A stretch of 64,000 nt of DNA, from contig NW_014577072.1 of the NCBI RefSeq assembly GCF_000485595.1, forward strand, positions 219,233 to 283,232. Reading direction: 5' to 3'. The stretch comes from Priapulus caudatus. Taxonomy: Eukaryota > Priapulida > Priapulimorpha > Priapulimorphida > Priapulidae. The position numbers were made by a program, and so were the translations under genes. Of the stretch, positions 10,923-21,219 are shown in pieces (the stretch's first letter is position 1; every line of letters starts with the position of its first letter). The notes below the pieces were generated by a model. It was not told the origin of the DNA. It saw only the letters and a list, made by a program, of their open reading frames with translations, and made no database searches.

Positions 10923-13555
10923 CAGGCATGCGCGAGACCTCCGGCTGAGAGCAACCATTAGTCACGTGCACAATGAAGGTCAGCTAGTCGTGATCGTAGG
11001 ATTTCTCATCCGAAAGCGGCACTTTCGTCCAATTCATCGAGTGCTAGTGGCTTCCCACACTCAGCCAATTATAAATACTTTAATGACTTTGAGAGGCCGC
11101 GATCCTATAGAATTCATCATGTTAGCGTCATTAGCGGGATGAAGCCAGTAGATAAAAAGTGCATCATTACGGTCAACCGACCTGATCATCGTTAGAGCCA
11201 CTAATGCGGCTGCGGACGCGCTCTACTCCATCACCTCATTTGCAGCTTCCATTTGTTTTTCGCCTCGTATTGATCCCGCCTTCTAGGATCGGCCTGATTA
11301 ACCTCTTGCCAGGAGAGTTTGCTCGTGCACAACGGGGAGATCTTTAGTTAAGGTAACAAACACGGCCAGGGCGCTCCTATTAACCTCTCCCGCGGAGTGC
11401 GCACACACACATGCTCCTCTAGATCTCCGCCTATTATAAGCTGCGTAATAAGCTGCGCGGCTAATAAGCTGCGTGGCAGCAGCAGCAGCAGCAGCAGCAG
11501 CAGACAACGCAAGGCTTCTTTCCCCCGTCATCCGCGAGGTTCTTATCATTCCGCATCGTTATGCACGTGGTAGCGACTGCGGATAATTGGTGTCCCGTTT
11601 CTTTATTTTGTTTCGTCGGAACGTCAAAATAACTGCGGCTAGCCAATATCTGAATGAATTCCTGTCCAAATGATGCCCGCAGCCAGCGGGAGGCAGTTTC
11701 TGTTGACTCGCTCGCCTACTAATAAGGATCACCGCTTCACGCAGGCAGCGGTGGGTGTATGGCATCGCATGAGATCACTAGATAAAATTAGTCATTAGCG
11801 TTTTCAGTTGATTTGCTGGCAGAATGTTGTCGTGATGCTCTCGGAGGGCAGCGTGAATGCATCGTGACACACTCACTGCACACATCATTATTTCCTGCGG
11901 CACTGTCTGCGGAATACAAGAAGAATAGACACACGGGGCGCCAGCAAAGAAAGGTTGGTGTGCGCCTTAGCTTGCACGAGCGCACGCGCCAATGCTCACG
12001 TACATGAACACGGCCGCTACTCTTTCACATAGCTCGGTTCTTTTTCCCCTTCGCTCACTGCTCTATTTTCCTCCTGCTCTCGCAGCCTCGCTCCCCACGC
12101 TCTCTCCCCCTTCAATCCTTTCTTTCTATCATACTCTCTCGCGGGAAAATCGCACTCAGCGGATAAAGGGCTACTCGCGATGCGGTCAGGCACCGATGCC
12201 ATGTTTCCTACACGCCATCTGTAAGCTTGCGGGTCAGCCAGTAGCGCAGCTGTTTGCAGTTTCCGGTTTCCGGTGGCCGGAGCGAAATCTACAGGGCGCG
12301 TACGTGGAATGCGCCTCGGCGCGTGAATCTTCCATTATTCTATCGCAAGATCGGCTTGTCGTCGCCGCTGCTCTATCTCTCCTCATGATCATCACAGCTT
12401 AATTAACAGAGCGTGAAATATTGTTTTCGCTCACTCGACATTCTTCGCCAGACAATGAAACTCGGGAAGGGTGCGTTTGCGTAAGCGCTAGGTAATTACA
12501 GCAGGCCGTATTCACGCGTGAGATAACGCCGCAATACGGCAGCGCGCGCAGAGCACTCTCGAAAATTACGCGCCGGGAAATCCTAATAGAGATAAATTCG
12601 TTTTGATTTCCGGCTGGATGAATGCAAAGAAAATGTTGAGTATGTAAATGGAAGAGACAGAAGGGTAATCCTTCCGTCGCCTTTGTCAGTAAATGCTGTG
12701 AAGAAAAGACGCGAAATAATCTTTGGCAGTGGCATTGTCGCCACGCATCAGAAAGGCCACACATTTCTCAGGAAATCACAAGATTGACTTCGGATTAAGC
12801 TGCGACGAAAGGAAGACCCATTATTTTTTGAGAATAGACAAAATAATAAAGAACGCATGCATGTAGTCTTCATCGAACCACGCGCCGTGCTTGGAATAGG
12901 TTTACTGTGAGAACTTCAACTGATTCACACTTTGAGATGTCTGCCTGCGTAGTCAAATGTATTTTCCCAAGACACTTCTCATGTAGCTACTTGTCAGAGA
13001 GGGCTCGTGCGAAAGTTCTGTGCGGAAAACAATTAGTAGAGCGTCCCCTTTTAGAGTGACAGTCTAAATATTTTTGTTGAGGTCTCGCTAACATGTGCTT
13101 CAAGTATGTCGCCTTGGCTTCCTGGTAGACAATTATAGTGCGACCATGGCGTCAAAACTAACGCATGTTTGTGGTTGTTGGTTGTGAAAGCGACATATCG
13201 AGTTTAGTGTCGCGTGCGTGAGGCAAAGTACTAATCGAAAAACAACGTCGTGAAATCATGTTCAGGAGTTTTCTTATCATAATAATTACATTTGTCTCGT
13301 TATGACCATGTGCGTGATGCTGGCAGGTTTCGATGGCTACTACGTATGGCCATGCTGAATCCTTGCTGGGGCTTACCTCTGCTGAGAGATTCAGGATAGG
13401 CAAATCTATCTGGCGCATAATTATACGCAGTGGAATAGACATTTCTCATGAGCCGTTATGCAACTAGAACGCGAAGACACGCGTACGGTTACTGTAATAG
13501 TGAGTTGGTAGGCTGGTCGACATTGCAAGAAGTAGAGCGTGATATGAGGCGAGTT
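10923..13555. other. Unique intronic DNA, no gene seen
   Basis: This holds a short (CAG)n run at 11476-11503 but no recognised exon or element. AT-core words such as TAATGA and TAATTA recur, as would be expected in regulatory intron DNA, but nothing specific can be claimed. Confidence 0.5.
11476..11503. repeat. (CAG)9 trinucleotide repeat
   Basis: A pure GCAGCAG run of about nine units in non-coding DNA. Confidence 0.9.
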
Positions 13556-13683
13556 TTTTATGTGTGTGTGTGCGTGCGTGTGTGCGTGCGTGCGTGTGTG
13601 TGTGTTTGTGTATGTGAGCGTGCGTGCGTGCGTGCGTGCGTGCGTGTGTGTGTGTGTGTGTGTTTGTGTATGTAAGCGCGCGC

Positions 13684-13718
<35 letters not shown>

Positions 13719-13745
13719 TACGTGCGTGCGTGCGTGCGTGTGTGT
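13556..13745. repeat. (GT)n/(GTGC)n microsatellite
   Basis: A compound GTGT/GTGC tract. A TTTGTGTATGT interruption occurs twice, showing internal duplication. Confidence 0.95.
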
Positions 13746-15224
13746 CTGCTTGACAAAACAACTGTGTCATCTGAGCAAACGAAACCCAATCAATGTTAAT
13801 TTGATTCCTTACATCACTGCCCATAATGCCAGCAAATCGCAAACTAATACACTTCCATTTGGCAGCTGACTATCAAGTGCGGAGAAAGGTCTGGCTTCAC
13901 TTTAGCGCTGCCAGTTCCGCGGGCGCCGGGAATCTGGTTTTCAGTCATTAATTCGCATTTGTTTTGCCATCAAGATGCCCACTGTCGTGATCTCGTGATG
14001 CCCTAATCGGATCCAGCCGCTGGGTCGGATTGCATATTTTACGGGTCACTTACGTAGCGGATTTGCGGCGCTGAATTGATCTTTGCTCAAGAGCCGGCAG
14101 CCGCGGAAAACACTCGGAACGGCAAGTTGTCGAGTGAGTCAAGTGAGCGGTCAACCGTCCGTTGCCACAAGTACTCGGACGCCACGCTTGCTACTCCTCT
14201 ACAACACTGTGCGTCGAGAGATGGTAGCATCTGATCCAGGAAAGAAGTGCTCACCTGTCTTGCAGATAGCAGAGCAATAATCGTGTACCGAGTATAGTAA
14301 GTTGATCTAAGAGCTTTGTAGCTGCGCGGGTTGAAAGTAAAAGTTTTTGTGCAGAATCCTGTCTGGACAGGGCGCGTGAGGCGTTTCTGTTTACATAGCG
14401 GACCAACGCGGACAGATGCCGTTTAAGAGTCTCGCTGTGTATATAGATGTAGATTATCAATATTAGCTGCGATATCTACAAGCTCTATCAAGCGCTACCT
14501 TTATGCATGCAAATAAGCATACTACAAACATGTGCCACCTGTCCCCGAGCACTCTATCTTATAACGAAACGAGCATCGGGTGGTAAAATTTTCTAGTGAT
14601 AGCTCGGACCGACACCGCGGCGTGATATTTGTTTTCAACATCGGCAAATTTGTACAGCTGCCTCGAAATTACTTGTCAATGCGACTGCAACGTTAAGATT
14701 TTAAATTCAGTTCTTATCAGACGAGATGACGACCAGTAAATTGGTTCAGTTCTTCAGTTTTAGCCGTGACACCAGATGTATGTATGTCGTCTCATATACG
14801 CTATTTGCGTGTTGGACTACGTACGTCATCGCGGCACCCTCACCAGTTAATCAAAAGGCAGATATGATTTCGGTGCACCTGCAAAAAGGTGCCACATATC
14901 AGCTCTCTAGAGTTCCTTAGCGCGTGGTTCATAAAATATCAAACAAAGACAGGCGAGCCCACGTGCCGTCAGCACAACAGTCTGACGCAGGAAGACGAAC
15001 TCGTGATTAGGGCCAGTGGCTGATAATCCGTGAGACATGGATTCGAGAAATCGTTTGCCATTGGCAAGTGTTACTACGAGGTTTTTGTGATGTTTTCTGA
15101 GATTTCTGTTGTACTCAATATAGCGTCGTATTATAATCTAACATCAGTTAGCTTCGGCTAGACTTAGCAACATTTGTTGTAACAGTAGCAGCGGTAGTTG
15201 ATCTCGTTCTCTCCGAAGTATATA
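13746..15224. other. Unique intronic DNA, no gene seen
   Basis: No exon, RNA gene or mobile element recognised. Confidence 0.5.
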
Positions 15225-15230
15225 TATTAT

Positions 15231-15274
15231 CAATAGCTAATAAATATTAATTATTAGTATTTATTAGCTCTTGA
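15231..15274. mobile_element. 44-bp hairpin element (TCAAGAG family)
   Basis: The element runs CAATAGCTAATAAATA...TATTTATTAGCTCTTGA and folds nearly completely on itself. TATTAT flanks it directly on both sides (15225-15230 and 15275-15280), consistent with a 5-6 bp target duplication. It shares length, ends and flank pattern with the copy at 31155, although the interior differs. Confidence 0.6.
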
Positions 15275-15436
15275 TATTATTCTAGTTGTAGACCATACTA
15301 ATAAGCTAATAATAAATAAATTAATAACTTAAAACGATTGAATATGCTTTTCATTTCTCAAACCTAAAAGGAAAATACTATAGAATATCATATAGCACGA
15401 ATTGGTTTTTTTGCGAAATACATATATGTATATTAT

Positions 15437-15506
15437 CAAGAGCGTATAAAGAAGGTATAAAGAGTATAAGGTATAAGGTATAAAGAGCGTATTTATACGC
15501 TCTTGA
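15437..15506. mobile_element. 70-bp hairpin element (TCAAGAG family)
   Basis: The left end CAAGAGCGTATAAAGAAGG and right end TTTATACGCTCTTGA are inverted, separated by a short run of GGTATAA repeats. TATTAT flanks both sides (15431-15436 and 15507-15512). The left end matches the copy at 31155 at nearly every base. Confidence 0.7.
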
Positions 15507-15528
15507 TATTATATGTATATATATAAAC

Positions 15529-15600
15529 CAAATTCAAATAATAGGTTAAGGGTGTTTAAAATTTAAATTTTAAACATCTTCAAACTATTATTTGAATTTG
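15529..15600. repeat. AT-rich nested palindrome
   Basis: CAAATTCAAATAATAG (15529-15544) is the exact inverse of 15585-15600. Between them lies a perfect 22-bp palindrome at 15554-15575 (GTTTAAAATTT and its complement). This could form a cruciform. No link to a named element is evident. Confidence 0.75.
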
Positions 15601-15689
15601 TTTTTTTATCTACATGGGTGTTCGTATGTGATTTTACTTATATATATATATATATATATATATTATATCAATATATTAGTAGGTCTCAG

Positions 15690-15903
15690 GGGAGAGATAG
15701 TGAATATAGAAATAAGTTGTGGATATATAAATCGGTATATAAACCCTCACCCTAACCCTAACCATAACCCTAATAATCCTAACCCTAACCCTATCCCTAA
15801 TTCTAAAATAAAACAAAATTAGCCAAAAATAATAATAAATAAAATAAATAAGAGACAAAATTAGCCAATCAGAGCCGTCCCCTAGCGGATCACTATCTCT
15901 CCC
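15690..15903. mobile_element. 214-bp inverted-repeat element carrying telomere-type repeats
   Basis: GGGAGAGATAGTGA at 15690-15703 is the inverse of 15890-15903. The interior holds a degenerate (CCCTAA)n array followed by A/T-rich sequence. TIRs are short (14 bp) and no target duplication was identified, so mobility is inferred from architecture only. Confidence 0.5.
15744..15805 (-). repeat. Interstitial telomere-type repeat, (CCCTAA)n
   Basis: About ten CCCTAA-like units, several imperfect (CCATAA, CCTAATAAT, CCCTAT). It lies inside the inverted-repeat element at 15690-15903. Confidence 0.85.
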
Positions 15904-16913
15904 GTGTGCAAAATTCTAAATATATTAGAGAGAGAGAAAGAGTGAGAGAGAGATTCGTGTGTTTATCGTGATTGAAAAGGGTAATTAATGCAACGTAATT
16001 ATTATTACATCACACTTTAATGCCGTAACTGAAGAAAGCATTCACATTTACAAAAGGGTGAAATTTCACATAATCATACTGTACTGTTGAGAATTCTCTT
16101 ACAGGATTTTGCCCACGAGCTGGTCACAATTTAGAAATTATTGCTCTCGCTGAGGAATTATGACGTTGCTAAATGCACACTTGATGTGTATCTGTAGAAG
16201 CTCTAATGAGATTATGCATGATGATAAACACTGCTCGATCCCGCTAAATGAGTTCGTCTTAAGAGATATTACGACCCGGTACCCAGCTTTTGCTTCGCCT
16301 CGCAAGTTTGGATAAGCAAACGCGGGATCACCGATGAAAGTCACATCTGGGTGCACTTAGCTAAACATACTTAAGTCTAAAAATGTACCCGAAAGTCGTA
16401 TTCTGAAATAATATTTAGGAAAAGAAACAACTGGGCGTGACTAAATTACTGACGGTTCAAAACTGGGTATCGTAATTTTAATTTTATTTATCTATTATTT
16501 TATATTATTTAGCTATACTTTAAATTTAATGAAGCTAGAAGCGGTTCGTCTAATCGCGATGTATGTTAGATAACGCATTACGCTTTGACAACAAATACCC
16601 CTAACAGTGTTTTCGAAAAAAAAAACGGAGAGCCGTATAACACAATATAGAGAGGCTGAGTTTTGCAGCCTGGCTGGTGCTGGCTGCGTGACGATGGGCG
16701 TGGCTGTCACGGCCCGACTAGCGGTGCTAATTTATTCCTGAAGCCAGACACGCGCTAAATATCACTGGGCGTAATGTCGCGCGTTAGACGATATCATTGA
16801 ATGAATAAAGCACCGTGGCACAGGAACAGTCGTGGCCAAGCTACAGCGTCGATATGCACTAGCATCCGCCTACGCATTTAGCGTTATGCTAAAGCTGCGG
16901 TGCGTATAATCAA
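15904..16913. other. Unique intronic DNA, no gene seen
   Basis: Includes a short GA-rich run near 15928-15952. No exon or mobile element is recognised up to the Helitron boundary. Confidence 0.5.
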
Positions 16914-17480
16914 CTAGCTGGGCTACCCGGCGATGCCCGGGATGAAGGAGAAAAGAGCTAGAATTTAGTCTGCCATCACGGCTGTACTGATTTTATTAGG
17001 ATTTTATAAATCTGTCCCAAGAATTTTACTTCTGTTCAGTTCTGCAGCGCTTCTTGGTACACAACATTCTTGGTCTTGCCATCTTGAGAGAGGATGTAGA
17101 GGTTGTCTGGGTTACCCACTCTGGAGCACCCCACATCGAGCTGGCCATGGGAGAACACTGGCTCACTGAGGTTGAGTCCAACGACCTTGAGGGACTGGCC
17201 CTGGGCCTTGTTGATGGACATGGCAAAGCTCAGCTTGATTGGAAACTGCAGCCTGGAAATGGCAGGTCTGATGGGATGAGCGGGATCCTTGGGATGAAGA
17301 CATTTTCGCCCTTGCCCTTGCCTGTCATGATTTTGGCTTCGATGACTCTGGACATGAGCTGCTTCACTGTGAGCCTTGTGCCGTTGCAGAGCTTGCATGG
17401 GAGCATCCAGGTTGCGCATTAGCAATATGGGCGCGCCGACCTTGAGCACCAAGTTGTGTGGTGGCAGACTTTTCTGCTGC
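16914..17480 (-). mobile_element. Truncated Helitron, 3' terminal part
   Basis: Read on the minus strand, the segment ends with a GC-rich hairpin (CCCGGGCATCGCCGGG) followed shortly by CAGCTAG and a flanking T. That is the classic Helitron 3' terminus, a hairpin plus CTRR next to T, here at 16914. The helicase C-terminus is just upstream of it. The 5' part of the element (the Rep domain and TC end) is absent, and homology ends near 17480, so this is a fossil fragment. Confidence 0.85.
17036..17475 (-). pseudogene. Helitron Pif1-like helicase, C-terminal fragment, frameshifted
   Basis: Helitrons encode a Rep/helicase protein used for rolling-circle transposition, and this is the tail of the helicase (superfamily 1, Pif1-like). 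Recognisable blocks are LPPHNLVLKVGAPILL, NLDAP, then FAMSINKAQGQSL (a conserved late helicase motif), FSHGQL and the terminal GKTKNVVYQ. Between NLDAP and the RLQFP block the expected family residues ([20 protein letters not shown] and [10 protein letters not shown]) appear in a different frame, so at least two compensating small indels have broken the gene. The usual LYVA(L/C)SRVG is altered to LDVGCSRVG. It cannot encode an active enzyme. A cellular PIF1 gene is unlikely given the adjacent Helitron terminus. Confidence 0.85.
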
Positions 17481-17890
17481 GCTAGGATTCCTCTTTACTT
17501 CTCTGCTGCAGTGCACTACTATTTTTACGTTCCGCGTATGAAATTGAGATTCGATTCCGTACTTTCGGATGGATCCATCATTTCCGGATTTGAAAATAAA
17601 TTTTTTGGTCAAATTTTTAGCCACAAAGTGCCCAAAAATCATATTTACCTACAAAATAGACCGAAAAAGTGGAGTTCCAAAAAAAAAAGAAATCTCTTTT
17701 TTTGTTTTTTTGCCCTTATTTTGCAATTTTTTCCCATTTTTTTGGAGCCTAAAATGGTCGTCGCATCATGCTGATTCAGAATATATATGGTGTTGGGGGT
17801 CACCTCTTACGGGTCTCAAGAAGATAGACGGACAGACAGACAGACAGATAGACAGACAAACAGACAGATCCGGCCATTTATGTAGGAGAT
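17481..17890. mobile_element. Unidentified repeat-like segment with GACA-rich tail
   Basis: Long T/A homopolymer-rich sequence is followed by GGGTCACCTCTTACGGGTCTC and a tetranucleotide run (GACA/GATA, 17822-17869), then CCGGCCATTTATGTAGG. Such a tail resembles the ends of some transposons, but I could not assign a class or define both ends. It abuts the truncated Helitron. Confidence 0.35.
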
Positions 17891-20800
17891 TGGCTCGACC
17901 GAGGAAGCAGCTTGTTGTCCGCAAGAATAGTTAGTTATACGTGATATCATAAATTTCTTTCAAGGCGTGACTACAAATTTCAACCCTACATCAAACCTAC
18001 AGCGAGGTTGATGACTACATGTAATGAAAAATCTGGTCCACGCATGTCCTGCGTAAGACCCCGAGTTTTTAACGCGGAGAATCTGGTGTGAGTTTTACCA
18101 TAATTTCTACTTCAGGTCGCTAGAACCTGACAGGTTAATGATGTGTGTAGCCGCCTATACCGCAGTTACACACTATATTTATCTTGGATGATGAAGTCCG
18201 TTTATCTCTCGCTACCATCTCACTAGTCCTGTACTTATACCTGACTGATATTGCGTCATGCCGAGACCACCCGTTTTGCTACAGAAAATTACACAACGGC
18301 TAGCAACATTGTACAGCGATCTCGAGTCCTCTCGTTTCTACCAACCATCGTTGTGCCTGCCGCCTACTGTTGTCGAATGAGGTTAATTATATGAATGGCT
18401 GAGTCCTAGGGGTTTCCTTCCTCGGGTATGTATCGTTGCCATCATGAAGCCGAAATCACATCGGCACAAATAGAATTTGCTTCGTGAAAGTTGGTATTTC
18501 TGAGCGTTATACAATAACGCAAAAACAATATAATTAGTACTCAACGTGTTTCAAGATGTGAGCAGGTAGGATAATTGTGCAGGTAGGTATGCAGCCTGCT
18601 GCCATTTATAAAAGGATAAACAACGCTCACCGTTCTGTCTCCAGAGAACAAAAACTGCAGGATTCTTCGCCTCTTCATGGAAGAGTAATTCTGAATGAAT
18701 ACTCATTAGTATGTTACGGCTATGCTAACTGTGAAATCACGTGCTTGCTAAATTAATGTACCTGAACAGACAATGCGTTATTGTGACACATCAACAATAC
18801 ACATACAGTCGTTTAACGTGATGGTTTAATTTCAATTGAAATTGTTACCTGTTCAGTTTACTTGTATCTAGATAGTGATCTCTACTGTGTTATATTGTAA
18901 CAAGCTCCAGCGCTGCATGCTGTATGAATCACCAGCCTGATGTTGTCTCAGCAACCTGGTCAGATCAGCATCAGTGTCATTGGGTGGCCTAGTACAAAGG
19001 CCACGCTGCAAAAAACCTGCCTGCGCTTCTGTGCGACGACGTGTCAATTATATCGCATTAAAACTGGACGTTTTGTGGTTTTAAAATCCACAAAGGCCCT
19101 TCGAATATCTCGGCGAACGATTCGCCCAATGCTCGTCGCTGCTGGACAGGGGTCCGTCTTTGTGATGGTAATGGCCGGTGTCTGTGCTGGAGAAACACGT
19201 GGCCACAAAGACTCGGCGGGTTGACATCGTCCCTCCCTCGTGCTCTGTTCTTTTACACGTGTGCGTTCGCATGCCTGCAGAAAAAAAACCGGGATAACAT
19301 CTACAGGTGAGAAGATGCACGTGTGGCCGACGAAAGATAGCTGGATTAGTCGGAGTTTTTTTTACACGATCTGACAAAGCGGTTTTTTCAAAGGAGTTTG
19401 TCGGGTTTGTAATTCATTGAATGAAGTCAGACAACTTGACAGTCTAAAAGTGTCTGTGTTATGATCCTGTGTGATGCACGTGCGACTATTTAGGCTCTGA
19501 AAATCTTGGAAGTTGATTAGTTCAAATGTTCTACCAGAGCAATCTAGCTGTTGAAAATTTCGCGAGCTTCTTTCAAATAACTCTTCGTTTAAAAGACGGT
19601 TATATGCAAAAGCCACGTTGCTCGTGAATCTATAGTTAGATCCACGATTATTTTTATAATAAGAATATTTATAATATTACTATGACTAAATCATAATCGA
19701 TTTTACACACAGGGTATTTTATGGTATTTAATTATTACATGGTCTAAAATCATGACTAAATCTGTCGTCATCTTATCAGGAATAGAAACACGTGTGTCAG
19801 ACAAAATTTCAATTGGTGTTTTACAACAAATCCATTAACCGACCTACAAGAATTTCAATCTAGAATCATCATTTATTACAGTCTAAATGAATCTTTATTT
19901 CAAATGATATTTTCCGACAATATTTGTATCTAAGGGTACATCTCAGGACAACTATACAGGTACCTATTGCAGCAGTCTACTCTGATCCGCTTGTCAAAGA
20001 TCTTTTAGTTATGGTTTTAACTCGTGAGTCTGGTAGACACATTTCGATGGTGCATACCACTGTGCGTATGCGATCTACGTGCGCGCACGCATGCAGCTTC
20101 CCTGACGCAGACCCCGAGGCTGAGAAAGCCTGCCGCTCGCAGTTCTCATCGACAGGTGACACGCATTTTCGGCGATAATGTCAACCTTTGAATGTGAAGT
20201 CCCATGTAACGGTAACAAAGCAGCGTCACAGTGCGCTCCTTTCACGCGCGCCTAAATCCCGTGACAGATTTTGCGTCGGCGGTAGGGCTCTCCGCTGGGG
20301 GGAGGGGTCTGGTGAGGGGTGGGGACGCTCTGCTAAGGCTCATTTATAGTCATGCCGGGCGGCGGGAAGCGTCAAGTTCCAGCGCACTTTCCATGAGGCG
20401 GTCGCGCCATTGTGAAACAGATGTGACAGTTTTGCATATGCCGTGTTCCTGCTGGTTTCGTTAATTCGCCGAATATGGCCGCATTGTGTGCAGATGTGCG
20501 CCGGTATTCCGGCCGAGTCAGGCCGTGAAAGCGCGCCGAGCTACTGCTGGCTGGCATCATGTAATTTCGCGCGGCGCGCGCATTTCTGATGCGACGCAAA
20601 GACGGCGGATACCGCGCGCGCGCGCACCTGGTGTTTGGACACCGAATCCCGCCATGCACCGCGCGCGACATCTCCTGAATTTCCGTGGCCAGATACCGAT
20701 GCGTTGCGGCCAGCCTATGCGGCGTACATTTTGCTCGGTGCGCGATGGCCTCCACGTTTGTTCTTTTTTCATGTTACAAGCGTTTTTTTTCATGAAATTA

Positions 20801-21081
20801 TTGCAGATGCCCATCATAGTCAAAAGAATGTCGGTAAAATTAAATGCACGATTGTAGATAGGAGTAGCATCGTAATATTGACGGCGAGCGACGTATCTAA
20901 TTATGTTAACGAAATCGTTTCTGAGAAAGCACAGAAAGTGATTTTCATGTTGCTTTTTAAGTCTCGTGTCAATGTGGGGTTGTTTGGTTGCGGTAGTTGG
21001 CGTTCGCGATCATGGGAAATGCGTCTACTGCGATGGCACTGTCACGCGCATGTGTCACGCGCGCACGCGCACTGTCACTGG
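17891..21081. other. Intronic DNA, no gene seen; CpG-rich patch at about 20230-20760
   Basis: No exon was recognised. The 20230-20760 patch is CpG-rich with G-runs at 20297-20325 and ATGGCCGC/GACGGCGG words, so it could be a regulatory or promoter-like island. Its open frames (up to 217 codons, extending into the repeat at 21082) show no domain. Confidence 0.45.
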
Positions 21082-21219
21082 CACTGTCACTGTCACTGTC
21101 ACGTCTTAAGCGAAGTCGTTATTGAGCATATACGCTGTATTATCAGCGTACACTGTCACTGTCACTGTCACGTATTAAGCGAAGTCGTTATTGAGCATAT
21201 ACGCTGTATTATCAGCGTA
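21082..21219. repeat. 69-bp tandem duplication
   Basis: Two adjacent 69-base copies (21082-21150 and 21151-21219) start with CACTGTCACTGTCACTGTC and continue through AAGCGAAGTCGTTATTGAGC and ATACGCTGTATTATCAGCGTA. They differ essentially at one base (CTTAAG versus ATTAAG). The near-identity suggests a recent duplication. Each unit also contains a small hairpin, TACGCTGTATTATCAGCGTA. Confidence 0.9.

Noticed and set aside
15744-15805. True chromosome end from CCCTAA repeats
   Set aside because: The array is short, degenerate and embedded in intron sequence on both sides, so it is interstitial.
17036-17475. Cellular PIF1 helicase gene
   Set aside because: The adjacent Helitron terminal hairpin and CTAG end, the frameshifts and the minus-strand intronic position fit a transposon relic.
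20230-20760. CpG-rich patch as a second gene promoter
   Set aside because: No start codon context, exon or donor could be tied to it, so it is kept only as a possible regulatory patch.
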